Below the pieces are notes generated by a model. It made no database searches and was not told the DNA's origin. It saw nothing but the letters and a program-made list of their open reading frames with translations. A DNA stretch of 64,000 nucleotides from Gracilariopsis chorda. Its lineage: Eukaryota > Rhodophyta > Florideophyceae > Gracilariales > Gracilariaceae. The position numbers and the translations under genes are program-made. Position 1 is the stretch's first letter; every line of letters starts with the position of its first letter. This document shows positions 30,994 to 40,742 of the stretch, in pieces. The DNA lies in contig NBIV01000052.1 of NCBI GenBank assembly GCA_003194525.1, positions 248,001 through 312,000 of the forward strand, read 5' to 3'.

Positions 30994-31525
30994 CACCACA
31001 ATTAGCATTGCACGCCTGTGCTAGTACTCTTGAACTGCAAATTGATTTGCGATCTACTCTCCGACAAACAAGGGTACAGAGAGGGCTGTTGTCGTCTGTT
31101 GTCATGAAATTGTACATCATGACGCTCAAAAGATTTATATAAAGCGAAACAATGACTTTCTTTTATTATTATTATTATACTACCAGAATAGCCACCCCAG
31201 CTACGCTGGTTGCTTTGTAGTCTATGGTAGTGGAACTAAATGTAGTGTGGCCGGAGGCTGGTCCTGAGACGGTACCATAAATCATCCTTACAAATGCATT
31301 GTTGCCGACGAGGAGCCTTTCGCTGTTGGATGTGGCATAGCCGGGTGGCGAAGGGGAGTCCGGGCGCAGGGCGGGCGCGCGCGCCCGTTCTCGAGTTCAA
31401 ATCCCGGTTTTGCCCGGCTCGCCTATTCTTTTCCAGCTTCCGGCATCCACTGTAAGGCATGCGTTTCTGTAAGCACCATTCAAAGAGAGAGGCAGGAGGC
31501 TTGCAAAGAAGGGAGGGTGGGTGGG
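30994..31525. other. Non-coding flank of the DIRS-like element, with tRNA-like A/B boxes
   Basis: No coding sequence. A TTATTATTATTATTA microsatellite lies near 31163. Pol III-like boxes lie at 31333-31404. AGAGAGAGGCA at 31484 repeats the first bases of the element end at 31527. Confidence 0.4.
31333..31404 (+). promoter_or_regulatory. Pol III-like A and B boxes (tRNA-like or SINE head)
   Basis: TGGCATAGCCGG (31333-31344) fits the A-box consensus exactly, and AGTTCAAATCC (31394-31404) fits the B box in 10 of 11. Spacing of 61 is in the range of tRNA genes with a variable arm, and a GGGCG/CGCCC stem lies between. The acceptor stem does not pair at the expected place, so this is not called a tRNA gene. 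Confidence 0.35.
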
Positions 31526-31746
31526 AAGAGAGAGGCATACCCCAGGAGCAGCGCCGCTCCGGCAGGTACCGATCTCAAATACTTGTGCCACCCGGCGCCG
31601 GCGGCGGTGACTGCAGTTGATCCAATTCGGATTAATGATCTGATCATGACGAATTGCGTACACGGCGTGTCATACCACCTGCGTGGCTATCCTTGCTATC
31701 CATGACGTCGTTATGTTTCATCCGCGAAAACAAGTCTTCACAAGAC
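31526..31746 (-). repeat. Terminal direct repeat, element 3' side
   Basis: 221 bp, identical to 35614-35834 except for one A/G difference (in GACTGCAGTTG versus GACTGCGGTTG). Confidence 0.93.
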
Positions 31747-31814
31747 GAAACCCCAAGGAAGTACAGTGTTAACAGTGATCCTCCGCGATGCGCGAAGCAC
31801 ATCGACGGCCACGC

Positions 31815-34800
31815 TTACCAAAGCGGGGTTGAAGCGGGCAGCGTCACACGAGACGCGGTAGGCCCGAACACCCAGTACGACGCAGCACTCGACTGAATAG
31901 TGCGGTCAAAATAAGTGTTGGCCATATCACCACTCCGCGGCCCCCACCCAAAGCGACTGAGCCTGACCTCCAACGGTATCCCAAGGAGCACTTGCTCTGT
32001 GTGTGCTCCGATACGCAAAGAATGCGATGTGAACTTGCCTTCCGTTGGGGCACCGAGCTGCAGGGCGCGCAAACAATTTTTCAATGCGTGCGTTAAGTGT
32101 CCAGATCGCCAGTTGGCGCTTTCACCCGGAAGCGCAAAGAAGCGATCATGCGTGCCACGAGACTGAGACCAGCGCAGAAGGACATCTAGCGGCGAAGAAA
32201 GAAACTGCAGTCTGTGGTACTGTGCCAGGGGAACAGTGCTTGCTGCGCGTCCTTTAACGACAGACAACCGAACGGTGACCGAATCCGATGAAATCTCAGT
32301 CAAAGCGGTGCGGAGAGAAGCGACGGAGCTCTCACGCAAACCGTTCATGATGTAACTCAGGACGCACATGGCCGAGTCACGGAGGAGGGACTGCGTATTG
32401 GTCGTGAGTCCCAGATGGCAGATGCGCTGCAGGAGCGAAGCCGGTACGCCACAGCGGACGACCTGCTGCGGGAAATTCTGCTCTTCCCATCGGCGATAGC
32501 CACGTAACACGTGGACCATCATCGGGTATGGGGGAACTGGAATACCAGTAAGTATAAGCTGCATCTGGCGAACAGCACTCAGGTACTGTGGGATGGAGGC
32601 GCTGCCCACAGAACGATGGCCGGCTTCGCGTTCCACCCCAAGCCATCCAACGAAGGAGAGGAAGTGCGCCTCCGTGACTGGGAGGATGGGTCGGTTATCG
32701 GTTTCGCAGAAGGCAAGCCAGGCTCGCCACTGAGAGTGGCGCGACCTGCCTGTGCGATCACTCCAGGCGTACTGCTCCAGGAGGCGTGCGGTCATGGCGG
32801 TTGCAGCAGTATGGCCTCCGGTGGCTGTGGTTGCCGACTGCAGACGGCGGGATGCGCGCGTACTTATGCGTCCAGATTGATTTCCAGCATCAACAGGCGC
32901 CACCGTGGGTTCAACTTCCGATGCCCTTCCCATATTGCCTGAGGAGGCCCCTCCAGCCGCTTCACTGCCTGGGCCAGACCTAAGGCCGCCGAGTGCCAGG
33001 GCTGACGGGGCCAGTCCGGGATCAGGAGCATTGCGGGGGCGCGTGTCGACCGCAACTTGTGCAATGTGGCCGCGATGAGTTGCACCGGCGGGCAAAGGAG
33101 CCGTACTTGGTCTGACCACGGCGTTGCCAGCTCCTGATAGGCTTGTCGCTGGAGATATGACGGATGCTCCCCGGTTGGCCGGAAGGGAAAAACGTCGATG
33201 GGAGCCTTCATTCCAGCCTGCACGGAATGCCGCAGCTGCCGTCTGATCTGGAAGTCGCCGCGTGGGAATCGTCGCGACAGCGCGTCCGCAAAGCGATTGG
33301 CCACGGAGGGAATCCATTCCGAGCGTATCTGGAAACCCAGTCGATCGAGGACACACTTCAGACGACGGAGTTCGCGCATCATGTGGCGACTCGCTGACAC
33401 CATGGCGTTTGTAATATGAACGACGGCCATATTGTCGACATGGAGCAACAAATGCTTGCGGCCCTGGTTGGCGAGTTCCGACCCGATAGACCCTGTCAGC
33501 AGCTTCCGTATGGCTTTTAACTCTCTGAAAGATATGCTCTCTGCGCGATCTTCCCAGCTCCAAATGCCCTGATCTTGCAACTGTCCATCGATCCCTGCCG
33601 TCAACTCTTTCGTGTTCAACGTGCCTCCAAAGCCGACATCCGCCGAGTCCGAATGCACCGAAGCGGTCGGGACAAATGGGTGCATAGATCTCCCGAGCAG
33701 CTCTTGGCGGGAGAGGCGTTTCCATGAAAGTAAATCTCGAACGCTCTGATGGCTGAGACGGACACGGCTCCGATGGTCGAGGCGACGCCCGGACGACATG
33801 TCCCAATATAAGGCACGCGTGTAAAACCTTGCCCATGGCATCGCAAAGGTGAGCGAAACGCACAAACCGCAGAAGTGTGTCAGCTGCCTTCTTGAGACCC
33901 ACCGCTTTCCATGGCGGACGCTTGTCAAAAGCTGAGCTGCCAATTGCCGCACTTTCGCAGCCTTCCGCGGGGCGACGAAGAACTTCATCTCCACACTGTC
34001 TATGTGAACTCCAAGGTGCTCGATCGAAGTAGAACCTACCCATTCCCCTTTGGTTGGATGCCTTCTCAGCCCAAGCTGCATCATTAGTCGATCGATAGCG
34101 CGCCTTGCCGCGATGCAATGGCGTTCTTGGGCGACCACCCCGAAAGGAGATGGAACGATGAGAAAATCGTCCAGATAGGCCAGCACTCTGTACCCCAAAC
34201 TGCGCAAATCCGTTAGAAACGGGACCATCAACTGAGTGAACCATAGCGGCGATCGACCCCACCCAAAGGGAAGTGCGACACATTGGTAATACCGGCCTCC
34301 ATACCGGAAAATGAACAATTTTCGCATCAGTGGATGGAGTCGAAAGTGCCGGTAGCCCTTCTGTATGTCCATCGACAAGAAATGGTCCCGCTTCTGAATC
34401 TCCATCGCAAATTGCGAGAGAGACTCCATCCGAACTGTCCCTTTCTTCCAATGCTTCGACTGAACGCTCAGGTTGACGACAAACCTTCCCTTCCTTCCTT
34501 CGACACCATCCTGCCATATCACAAAGGCTGATGATATCACTGCACCTCGTGATCTCGACCGCTGTGCTTCTACTGGAGATATCTCGTGGTAGATGCCGCT
34601 TCGGCATCCCTCTTCCAGGTCTGCTTTCGCAAACAAGCGATCCTCGTCCGTTTGCGGAATATCCCCCAGCTCTACCCCCGTTCCTGTGAAGGGAACCGAG
34701 GGCTTCTCGTATATTCCGAACTGAATGGCACGGCATAGAAATTCCGAACCACCCTTCTGGCGCCATGCTTGGACTCGTCGTTGAGTTCCGAGCCAAAGAG

Positions 34801-35504
34801 GGCGCCTCTGGACGATTGCTATCACTTCTCGCCGGTGGCACCCTTCCCGGCACGCTTCGTTGCGTTGCTCGCACTGAGGGTGGCACCGCTTTCATGAGCT
34901 GAGTTGCCATGAGATTTTCCAACTTTTCGAGGGACTCATACAGATCATCTGCCGCTGGAACTTCGCCCCGTTGTTCCAATGTCGGCATCACCAGCTTAGC
35001 ATGTACCGGATCCCGAGCTGCCATCCTGTAGAACTCTGTCCGCAGGCCTACAACCCGGAGCCCATATCGAACTGCCATTAGGGACCATACATCGAATCGG
35101 AAAGCTTTTTCTTCGTCCTTGTCCTCGATAGCCTCCTGTCGGAGGCAAATGGCAGCCTGGTGAAACGACATCCAGTAGCCAGACGAATTGATGTAGTTGG
35201 CTTCATATTCGTAGACAGCTCGCATGCTTGAATGTTTCTCGAGCTGCTTACGGGGAGGCCACTCACGGTGTTCAAAGAATCCACCTGTGAAAGCAGAAAC
35301 CGAGTCTCCCTGCTCATATGGCCATCTAGTAAGGCGGAGTTCTCGGTCGTCCCTGCAGCGCCTTGCAACTGCCGCGTAAGCCATGAGCCAATCGGAGTCA
35401 ATCTCAGCTTCCTCGAGCGTCTTCCCCTTAGCCACAAGCTTGGCTTTTGCCAGCAGTTCTTCCATTTTCTTCCAGCTAGAAGAAAAACCAGACACGGACG
35501 TCAT
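31815..35504 (-). CDS. Gag-to-tyrosine-recombinase frame of the DIRS-like element (1229 codons)
   Basis: An unbroken 1229-codon ORF starting at the ATG at 35504. Residues 1 to about 230 are Gag-like: charged, with Trp/Arg motifs and no zinc knuckle seen. Residues about 230-880 overlap the reverse transcriptase, which is read in another frame; here they are Arg/Ser/Gly-rich with no domain. From about 900 a tyrosine recombinase appears: catalytic Arg1057 (NGLRESS), Lys1084, His1161 and Arg1164 (HSLR), and nucleophile Tyr1198 (ANTYF). The recombinase joins the circular DNA copy to the genome without making a target duplication. It is unclear whether one long polyprotein is really made or whether the two ends are expressed separately. 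The ORF ends 69 bp before the terminal repeat. Confidence 0.85.
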   Translation of the reverse strand: MTSVSGFSSSWKKMEELLAKAKLVAKGKTLEEAEIDSDWLMAYAAVARRCRDDRELRLTRWPYEQGDSVSAFTGGFFEHREWPPRKQLEKHSSMRAVYEYEANYINSSGYWMSFHQAAICLRQEAIEDKDEEKAFRFDVWSLMAVRYGLRVVGLRTEFYRMAARDPVHAKLVMPTLEQRGEVPAADDLYESLEKLENLMATQLMKAVPPSVRATQRSVPGRVPPARSDSNRPEAPSLARNSTTSPSMAPEGWFGISMPCHSVRNIREALGSLHRNGGRAGGYSANGRGSLVCESRPGRGMPKRHLPRDISSRSTAVEITRCSDIISLCDMAGWCRRKEGKVCRQPERSVEALEERDSSDGVSLAICDGDSEAGPFLVDGHTEGLPALSTPSTDAKIVHFPVWRPVLPMCRTSLWVGSIAAMVHSVDGPVSNGFAQFGVQSAGLSGRFSHRSISFRGGRPRTPLHRGKARYRSTNDAAWAEKASNQRGMGRFYFDRAPWSSHRQCGDEVLRRPAEGCESAAIGSSAFDKRPPWKAVGLKKAADTLLRFVRFAHLCDAMGKVLHACLILGHVVRASPRPSEPCPSQPSERSRFTFMETPLPPRAAREIYAPICPDRFGAFGLGGCRLWRHVEHERVDGRDRWTVARSGHLELGRSRREHIFQRVKSHTEAADRVYRVGTRQPGPQAFVAPCRQYGRRSYYKRHGVSESPHDARTPSSEVCPRSTGFPDTLGMDSLRGQSLCGRAVATIPTRRLPDQTAAAAFRAGWNEGSHRRFSLPANRGASVISPATSLSGAGNAVVRPSTAPLPAGATHRGHIAQVAVDTRPRNAPDPGLAPSALALGGLRSGPGSEAAGGASSGNMGRASEVEPTVAPVDAGNQSGRISTRASRRLQSATTATGGHTAATAMTARLLEQYAWSDRTGRSRHSQWRAWLAFCETDNRPILPVTEAHFLSFVGWLGVEREAGHRSVGSASIPQYLSAVRQMQLILTGIPVPPYPMMVHVLRGYRRWEEQNFPQQVVRCGVPASLLQRICHLGLTTNTQSLLRDSAMCVLSYIMNGLRESSVASLRTALTEISSDSVTVRLSVVKGRAASTVPLAQYHRLQFLSSPLDVLLRWSQSRGTHDRFFALPGESANWRSGHLTHALKNCLRALQLGAPTEGKFTSHSLRIGAHTEQVLLGIPLEVRLSRFGWGPRSGDMANTYFDRTIQSSAASYWVFGPTASRVTLPASTPLW
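32864..34825 (-). CDS. Reverse transcriptase/RNase H of the DIRS-like element
   Basis: A 653-codon frame lying wholly within the Gag-recombinase frame but shifted relative to it. Reverse transcriptase motifs: Asp153 in SMDIQKGY, ALPFGWGRSP at about 184-193, and YLDD at 217-220. RNase H follows with HSDSADVGFGG (about 391-401), FRELKAI (about 439) and HVDNMAVVHI (about 470). The C-terminal 150 residues resemble the region where DIRS elements carry a DAM-like methyltransferase, but no such motif is recognised. The listed start is a GTG; a real start could come from frameshifting out of Gag or from internal initiation. It would copy the element RNA into DNA. Confidence 0.88.
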   Translation of the reverse strand: MIAIVQRRPLWLGTQRRVQAWRQKGGSEFLCRAIQFGIYEKPSVPFTGTGVELGDIPQTDEDRLFAKADLEEGCRSGIYHEISPVEAQRSRSRGAVISSAFVIWQDGVEGRKGRFVVNLSVQSKHWKKGTVRMESLSQFAMEIQKRDHFLSMDIQKGYRHFRLHPLMRKLFIFRYGGRYYQCVALPFGWGRSPLWFTQLMVPFLTDLRSLGYRVLAYLDDFLIVPSPFGVVAQERHCIAARRAIDRLMMQLGLRRHPTKGEWVGSTSIEHLGVHIDSVEMKFFVAPRKAAKVRQLAAQLLTSVRHGKRWVSRRQLTHFCGLCVSLTFAMPWARFYTRALYWDMSSGRRLDHRSRVRLSHQSVRDLLSWKRLSRQELLGRSMHPFVPTASVHSDSADVGFGGTLNTKELTAGIDGQLQDQGIWSWEDRAESISFRELKAIRKLLTGSIGSELANQGRKHLLLHVDNMAVVHITNAMVSASRHMMRELRRLKCVLDRLGFQIRSEWIPSVANRFADALSRRFPRGDFQIRRQLRHSVQAGMKAPIDVFPFRPTGEHPSYLQRQAYQELATPWSDQVRLLCPPVQLIAATLHKLRSTRAPAMLLIPDWPRQPWHSAALGLAQAVKRLEGPPQAIWEGHRKLNPRWRLLMLEINLDA

Positions 35505-35613
35505 GTTTGTTTAGTTCCAAACGTGGGCGCGATAGCGTTCGCGCTTGGCCTACTTCTTTTGGCCGTACTAGAAAGTCGCCTACCACCAGGATGTACTGGG
35601 GACTCTCTTGTAA

Positions 35614-35834
35614 AAGAGAGAGGCATACCCCAGGAGCAGCGCCGCTCCGGCAGGTACCGATCTCAAATACTTGTGCCACCCGGCGCCGGCGGCGGTGACT
35701 GCGGTTGATCCAATTCGGATTAATGATCTGATCATGACGAATTGCGTACACGGCGTGTCATACCACCTGCGTGGCTATCCTTGCTATCCATGACGTCGTT
35801 ATGTTTCATCCGCGAAAACAAGTCTTCACAAGAC
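35614..35834 (-). repeat. Terminal direct repeat, element 5' side
   Basis: 221-bp partner of 31526-31746. On its inner side lies the hairpin CTCTCTTGTAAAAGAGAG (35604-35621). Confidence 0.93.
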
Positions 35835-37400
35835 AAAAACCCAGATTTGACAACCCGTACTGTAATTGGTTTGAGAATACCGAGAAGTGCAAAAACAACG
35901 AAAACTATAAACAGTGCTTTTTCCCAGCATTTACCCTTCAAAGGCTCTTAGGGTTGCTCTATGACGTTGTTATGCTGTACACTGCTAATTATGCCTTATA
36001 AACTTCGAGTTCTGGTCAGTTTCAGTTTCCGTAGAAAACGGAAGGGCACATCTATAGAAAAGCTTTCTATTTCATTGGCAAGATTTTTCACGCCACCATT
36101 TAAGTATCATAAACTGATTTTATTTTCTTCTCACTTTATTTCTGTTCTTAACCTCGGTTCGAACAAAAGCATTACAAAAGCCTACAAAACAAAACACACA
36201 AAAACTAAGAATGCTATTGGGTCCTTTTAATATGATCTGCATTGCAATACACACTTAAATGATAGAAACCGACATTCCATCATTCTTGGTGTCCCAACTT
36301 GATATGAAATTGAAGCACAAGCAGAACTCGACTTTTGATTGGTAGAAGGTGACCAAAAACGCAAGAGTATGGGGATGAGATAAGTTGTTGATCACATGAC
36401 TGCGGACACTTTTGTGCTACATAAAGAAAGTAACATAAACTTCCATGTTTTGCAAGCTGCTCTCGTTTTACTGGAAGTCGTGTAATCTCACTTTTACTGT
36501 TTTTGCATAAACAAATTCATATATCTGCCTTCAAATACGAAACTGTAATAAACAACGCAATTTTTTGAGTTAAAATTCAATAAAACATTTCCATCTACCA
36601 TACAAAGTCATGACGCAGTGACAGTGGTCAACACCACAATGTTTTCATACAAATAAGGGTCAGTTTAGTGTTTTCATTTATTTAGTACACAACGCCAGAG
36701 CCTTTCGTTTCAAGTTTAGCTTGGGAGCAGTTCTCATCAAAGCTTGCCTCAAACTAATTATATATTCATATGCCGCTGGAACATGTTACACGGTTTGGTC
36801 GATGGTGTCTGCCATGATTTTCATGTTCCCATAAATAAACTTTGACTGTCTATACGTTGAATATCTTGTACAATATCGTCGTTTTGTGTAAGGCTGTGTT
36901 TGAAGAGAAGATAAAACCACCACGTCTTTCGAAATCTTCCTTTGATGAGTTTAAACTACTCAAGAAGGCCTTTTAAGAAATGAAATGACTTTGTCGATGT
37001 TAGAACTGTGCAAAATATGTCTTGATCTGCGTAAGGTGATTAAGAGAGAAAAAATAATCCACTTAAGTGGTATAGTTTTCTTTCAGTGATGGCAGTGGTT
37101 TTAATTATGCGCAAGAAGGGCAATATAAAATACTAAAAGCTGAGCAAAGCAAGAGAATACCAGTCGTAACTGGAAAACGGAATAAAAGAATATCTTTGTG
37201 ATGACGGGGATCAACGAAGAGTTCATTGCCGATGGAAATCTTCATAAAATAATACAACAACAGGAATGAATACGATAATCTCCTTGATGGGTCTTTTTAG
37301 TTTTAAAAGGAGAGTTAGACCAATTATTGCAACAAATTACATGTCCATTGATAAGATGAAGTGTGGGGATGTCGATTATTTCTGATGCCATACTTCTTTG
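35835..37400. other. AT-rich stretch, nothing recognised
   Basis: About 1.5 kb clearly richer in A and T than the rest of the window. ORFs are short. There is no repeat, RNA gene or transposon motif that I can recognise. Confidence 0.4.
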
Positions 37401-37615
37401 GTTAGGGAAGGTGTACTGGTGCGGTGTCGGTGTACCGGCGCACCAAGTACAATTATCCTGGAAAGGGGTGTAGAAATGATAACTTAGTATACTCAAAGTC
37501 ATCCCACGTTATGTAGCTCACGTCCACTACTTTGGCCAACCGGCTACGAACTCTGCCGTGTCTCAAAGGCCCAATATTCACCAAAATGGGCCATAATTCA
37601 CATAGGCACTATACT
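37401..37615. other. Mini-hairpin array 3, partial and decayed
   Basis: Aligns by eye with 26100-26305 of array 1: GGGAAGGTGTACTGGTGCG, the GGTGCG/CGCACC stem (37418-37444) and CCAAGTAC. It also has CCT(GGAA)AGG (37457-37466) where array 1 has CCCA(GAAA)TGGG, then GTCCACTACTTTGGCCAACC, and a CCCA..TGGG stem before CATAATTCACATA. Several stems no longer pair. It abuts copia protease sequence at about 37640. Confidence 0.7.
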
Positions 37616-37639
37616 TTGTGTGCATCACCGCATCTTTTG

Positions 37640-39153
37640 GGAAAATACCCAAGTCGATAAATTTGTCTTTATGAGGAGGTGCTGGCAGTTCATCAATGAC
37701 TGAAATATGTGGTATGGCACTGGAAATGTCTTCCATCGTACCCATCGACAGTTCCCATATGGACACGTAGGCTGATAGTGGTGCTACATCACACTTCTTC
37801 CATTTGGTCTCTGCGTTTATTCCCGAGTCCTCGCACCACGTAGAAACTCGAACGATCATGCTTGCAGACAACACTGAAGTATGTGCAACGCAGCGGGGTG
37901 ACGTAGTACTGCCATTTGAGAACGCAAACCTACCATTGACTGATGTCTTGCTCGTTACAGAACTGTAATACAATTTGGTGTCCGTAGGATGGATGGTGGA
38001 CACGGGCATTGAATCCTTCTTTCACTCAAGTGAAGTTCATCTCACCTTGGAAAATGGGGTTGTAGTCAGCAGTGGCCATTGCGATCCACGTTCGGGGTTG
38101 TACACCTTCCCCGATCCGATATTGCAAGGTACCAACCCAACCTCACCCTCGTCGCGACCTGGTGGAGATCATTGCATGAACACATCGGAGTCCGGTATGG
38201 CTAATCTATGGCATCGGCGACTTGCCCATATCAATGGGGGCGACCTCCAGTCAGTTTACAAACATGCTGAAGGGGTGCCAAAAATGTCGAAAATAGAAGA
38301 GATGTGCCGCCCTGGTAGGCTTGGTAAGGCCCATAAAATTCCGTTTCCTGGCAAGTATGACCGAGCACCAGCCGTACTTCAGGTGGTACAATCGACATAC
38401 TAGGACCCCTTCTACCGTCATTCCCACAAGGGTTTCAATATCCCTCTAAATTCCTTCACGAGCATTCAAGATTTGCACTTTTAGGCTTCATGACGCATAA
38501 TAGTGAAATTTCTGTTTTATTCGATGCAGTGGAGCACAAGTTCCAGCAGTTTGAATGAGTGGGTATTGCCAAAGTGCACACGGTTGATACTGGAGATTAT
38601 ATTGCGTTGGAGGTAAACCCTGCCGAAAATCTTCAAGACATTTCTTTCTCTCCTCCGAATACTCCGGAACACAATGCAATATCCCAGCGCATCAATCGCA
38701 CTATGGAGGAAGTTGCTCGAGCTTTGCTCATACAGGCAATTTTACCAGAGTGCTTGTGGCCATATGCGTCAAACCACGTCATACATGTTTGCAATAGGGT
38801 TTCTCACTCTGCAACTGGAAGCTGCCCTTAACTTTTGATGACTGGTTCAGAACCATCCCTGAAGCATGTCAAACTTCTTGAGCTTACTGCATTCCTGCTT
38901 AAGAGGAAACCAGATATAAATTTCCAGTCTCGTGGAATTGAGGGAGTGTACTTGTAGACTCTTGAGCATGGTGTGTATGAAGGTTTAGTGAATGATAGTG
39001 GTGGGATTCCACGCATTGTAAATCTCAACATGTGACATTTGACGAGTCCAAGTTCCCTCGTGAACCATTTCTGGAACATATTATGAGTCATGAAAGTGCA
39101 TCAGGTGATACTTTTGAAAGCACCGATCACTCTGAACGTGATACCGAGAGTTG
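37640..39153 (+). pseudogene. Copia protease-integrase fragment
   Basis: Protease end and GAG-pre-integrase: TQRGDVVLPFENANL, LYNLVSVGWMVDTGIESFF and LWHRRLAHINGGDLQSV. Then integrase with ILGPLLPSFPQGF, PNTPEHNAISQRINRTMEE and LPECLWPYA. Stops occur at 38401, 38556 and 38829, with further breaks after. Reverse transcriptase is missing; the frame decays into the LTR start at 39154. It is closely related to the reverse-strand copy at 51025-52119. Confidence 0.8.
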
Positions 39154-40742
39154 TGTTGATGTTGGCACATGGTTGAGTGCCTGGTAGCCCTAGGAAATCA
39201 TGGTAGACTACTCTGAAACAAAGTTTCATATAACGATGGGCGTTTTTGAGCACCTCCGTTGAAAAAGAGCATATGCCTGTGTGCTTAAACCCAACGTGAA
39301 ATGGGCTTATGATTGGCTACTGCATTTGCCCCTATGCACTACGTGGTTTACAAGTAGTATGCATTTTATGGGTCTTAGGCACAGCATGGGCCACTTGGTA
39401 TAATGCGAGCAGACAACGTACATGAGATTCCGTGTGGCTACATCTGGTTTACAGGTACATCATGTTGTTCCAGAAGTGTCATTGTGTGTGCCAGCACGTG
39501 CATGATACGCAAAGACCTTAGGGTATCGAATCGGATGCAGTGTCATGTGAAGTTGTGCATGGTCATGGTCATGATGATGCAAGTAAGTCAGTACACAGGG
39601 CTGTAACATGCTGGCACAATGTTTTCATGGTGGTTGCACTAGCGTGCTTCGTTCGAATGTGCTGGAAGAATGTTATGTATGGTTGTAGTGAACTGTCACT
39701 AGTTTTTGCAACCCTTGTTATGTTTTGTTTGAATAGGATTGGTAGTATCGGCTGTCTGCACTTAGTGGTTAGGGTTTTCTATGTATTTGTAGTGCACTGC
39801 ATTTGTGCTATAGAAGTTGCAGATGTTGCAGCTTCACGTACACCACCCCAATGCTGACATCCGTCACTCTTGTTTTCACTTCTTTCTTTCATTTTCATTT
39901 CAGTCGAAGCCCGACTTCACCTATCATCAACATTCATTTATCAACAACAATTTCTGTCAAGGCCCAAATTCATCTATCATCAACAGGTTATGGGCCCAGA
40001 GTGTCGACATATTACAGACGTCGCTCTCATTTAACTTTCTTTTGTTTCTGCGTCGCAAATATTTTGGAGACCTAGTTGGAGAGGTGAAATTAGGCAAAGC
40101 GTTCAGGGACTTGTCTCAGCTAAACCGGCCTGTGCCGGTTCCGATCCCTGTCTTTTTTGTTTCAGCGCTCAAAGATCGAGCTAAATTCCGTCAAGAGACC
40201 AGCAGGGGTCAGCTGATGAAAGCATATCGTGCCTGTAAGTAACCTCCCTGGGACGTTTCGTACGGAATAAGCACCCTGCTCTCCAAATGCGCACGGTATA
40301 GCAGGTCGAAGAAACTCGCACCTGAAGAGAGCATCGAGAGTCCAGGGGTTCAACCCTTAGGGTAGCAGAGGCAGTTTTTCCTGTCAGTGCGCCCGCGTTT
40401 ACGAAATTTCACATCTTATTTTCTTTTCCCAGTGTGCTACAGAGCTGCTCATGAGTACACTTCGGGTGTAGAGGACCCGACCTCCGCCTGTGAAGAGCCT
40501 ATCGGAAGCGTCTGGGCGAGTGTTGAGACTTGTTCACATGGTCTCCACTGGCACCCTTCTTGTTGATATTTGAGATTACTGCACTCCGGTATCCATTTCT
40601 TAGTGTGATCTCAGTTACAACTTTTGGCTGATCCTCCGATTCAGCACATTCCATGTCTTGGAAATCGGTTCTTGAGAAGTATTGAGTCCCTCAATCTGCT
40701 TCACAACATATATTCATTAGTGTTACAGCTCCTTCTGGAAAT
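39154..40742 (+). mobile_element. Copia LTR (type 1) and leader
   Basis: Starts TGTTGATGTTGGCACATGG. It carries the shared AACGTGAAAT..TGATTGGCTACTGCA block at about 39290-39325 and runs to the Gag start at 40743. The LTR end is not defined. A later GGGGTTCAACCCTT hairpin recurs in other copies. Confidence 0.7.

Larger units (their letters stand above)
31526..35834 (-). mobile_element. DIRS/Ngaro/PAT-like tyrosine-recombinase retroelement
   Basis: About 4.3 kb bounded by 221-bp direct repeats (31526-31746 and 35614-35834) that differ at one base. Inside, on the reverse strand, are Gag-like sequence, reverse transcriptase with RNase H, and a tyrosine recombinase. A tyrosine recombinase instead of a DDE integrase defines the DIRS order; direct rather than inverted terminal repeats point toward the Ngaro/PAT side, where split direct repeats are usual. 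A second inner repeat pair (B1/B2) was looked for and not found. The near-identity of the repeats and the intact frames suggest a recent and possibly active copy. Confidence 0.88.

Noticed and set aside
40340-40365. GGGGTTCAACCCTT as a pol III B box
   Set aside because: It is a short palindrome inside the type 1 LTR, repeated in other LTR copies, with no matching A box seen.
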